Assembly (NCBI GenBank): GCA_030460725.1
Contig: JAKECL010000170.1
Span: 1-5,295 of the forward strand
Reading direction: 5' to 3'
Source of the DNA: Propionibacterium sp.
GTDB taxonomy: Bacteria; Actinomycetota; Actinomycetes; Actinomycetales; Actinomycetaceae
Length of the DNA stretch: 5,295 bases
Shown: piece after piece, positions 4,618-5,295 of the stretch
How the letters are laid out: each line of letters starts with the position of its first letter
Position numbering within the stretch: the stretch's first letter is position 1
Notes under the pieces: generated by a model
What the model saw: the letters and a program-made list of their open reading frames with translations, nothing else
Database searches by the model: none
Told to the model about the DNA's origin: nothing
Made by a program: the position numbers and the translations under genes

Positions 4618-5295
4618 CGGCGATCCTGGTGGTCGAGGACGAGGAGTCCTACCGAGAGCCGCTGGCCTTCAACCTGCGACGCGACGGCTTCGAGGTTGGC
4701 GAGGCCGCCGACGGGGAGAGCGGCCTGGCCATGGCGGAGTCGGGGGACTACGACCTGGTCCTGCTGGACCTCATGCTCCCGGGGCTGGGGGGAACCGAGG
4801 TGTGTCGTCGCCTGCGCCAGACCTCCGACGTGCCGGTCATCATGGTGACGGCGAAGGACGACGTGGTCGACCGCGTCGTCGGCCTGGAGATCGGAGCCGA
4901 CGACTACGTGACCAAGCCGTACAGCTACCGCGAGCTCCTGGCGCGCGTGCGGGCCGTGTTGCGCAGGCGCGCCTCCGCAGTGCATGAGGAGGAGGACGAG
5001 GACTTCCTGGAGGTGGGTGCCGTCCAGTTGTGGCTCGGGCGTCACGAGGTGGCGGTGGACGGGGTCCAGGTGTCGCTGCCCCTTCGGGAGTTCGAGTTGC
5101 TGGAGTTCCTGGCGCGCAATCCCGACCGGGTGCTCACGCGCTCCCAGTTGATGGACCGCGTGTGGGGGCTCGACTACATGGGGGAGACCAAGACCCTGGA
5201 TGTCCACGTCAAGCGCCTGCGGGCCAAGATCGAACCCGCTCCCTCCCACCCCCTGCGCCTTGTGACCGTTCGGGGCCGGGGTTACAAGCAGGTGT
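4614..5295 (+). CDS. regX3: RegX3/PhoP-type response regulator, 3' end just outside the window
   Basis: This is an OmpR/PhoB-family transcription factor that is phosphorylated by SenX3 and controls the phosphate-starvation regulon. The receiver domain (1-118) has the acidic pair E8 and D9, phospho-acceptor Asp52 in LLDLMLPG, Thr79 in VTAK and Lys101 in DDYVTKPYS. An acidic linker (about 122-131, EEEDED) joins the winged-helix domain (about 131-227), with LPLREFELLEFL, the TLDVHVKRLRAKI recognition helix and the closing VTVRGRGYK wing. The window shows 227 codons plus one base, about the full length of mycobacterial RegX3, so only the stop or a codon or two is missing. The ATG at 4614 overlaps the senX3 stop; a strong AGGAGG (4598-4603) inside senX3 serves it. 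It forms an operon with senX3 and probably binds the PHO box at 3213-3230. Confidence 0.95.
   Translation, partial: MTAILVVEDEESYREPLAFNLRRDGFEVGEAADGESGLAMAESGDYDLVLLDLMLPGLGGTEVCRRLRQTSDVPVIMVTAKDDVVDRVVGLEIGADDYVTKPYSYRELLARVRAVLRRRASAVHEEEDEDFLEVGAVQLWLGRHEVAVDGVQVSLPLREFELLEFLARNPDRVLTRSQLMDRVWGLDYMGETKTLDVHVKRLRAKIEPAPSHPLRLVTVRGRGYKQV

Noticed and set aside
4521..5249. Minus-strand 242-codon ORF opposite regX3
   Set aside because: It is an antisense shadow of regX3, whose receiver and winged-helix domains are complete and unambiguous on the plus strand.

Overview
The window is high-GC DNA with GTG starts and strong third-position G/C bias. An Lsr2-type nucleoid protein sits beside a GpmA–PhoU–SenX3–RegX3 block. 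This points to an actinobacterium; the order Actinomycetales fits, but genus and species cannot be fixed from the sequence alone. The gene order resembles gpm1–senX3–regX3 of mycobacteria and the divergent phoU / phoR-phoP arrangement of Streptomyces, so this looks like chromosomal core sequence. I see no mobile element, tRNA, rRNA or CRISPR array.

Layout, left to right. A DedA-family membrane protein lies on the minus strand (37-762). A divergent spacer of about 390 bp (763-1153) carries two repeat clusters and the lsr2 promoter. lsr2 (1154-1480) ends at a 16-bp GC-rich hairpin. gpmA (1573-2310) follows, with promoter elements so close to the ATG that the mRNA should be leaderless. gpmA and phoU converge on a spacer (2311-2454) that holds a 95-nt block of almost pure C and G runs plus a phoU-side hairpin. 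phoU (minus, 2455-3123) diverges from senX3 (3313-4617). regX3 starts inside the senX3 stop codon (ATGA overlap) and runs off the right edge within its last codon or so.

How the genes work together. SenX3 (membrane sensor kinase) and RegX3 (OmpR/PhoB-type regulator) form the phosphate-starvation two-component system, and PhoU is its usual negative modulator. The phoU–senX3 spacer contains two GTTCACC units exactly 11 bp apart (reading toward phoU). This matches the actinobacterial PHO-box layout and suggests RegX3 feedback on its own locus. GpmA is glycolytic and is probably a conserved neighbour rather than part of the phosphate circuit.

No wholly new system is evident. The points most worth a second look are the 95-nt G/C homopolymer block, the PHO box, and two start codons (gpmA, senX3) placed six bases after a -10 element.
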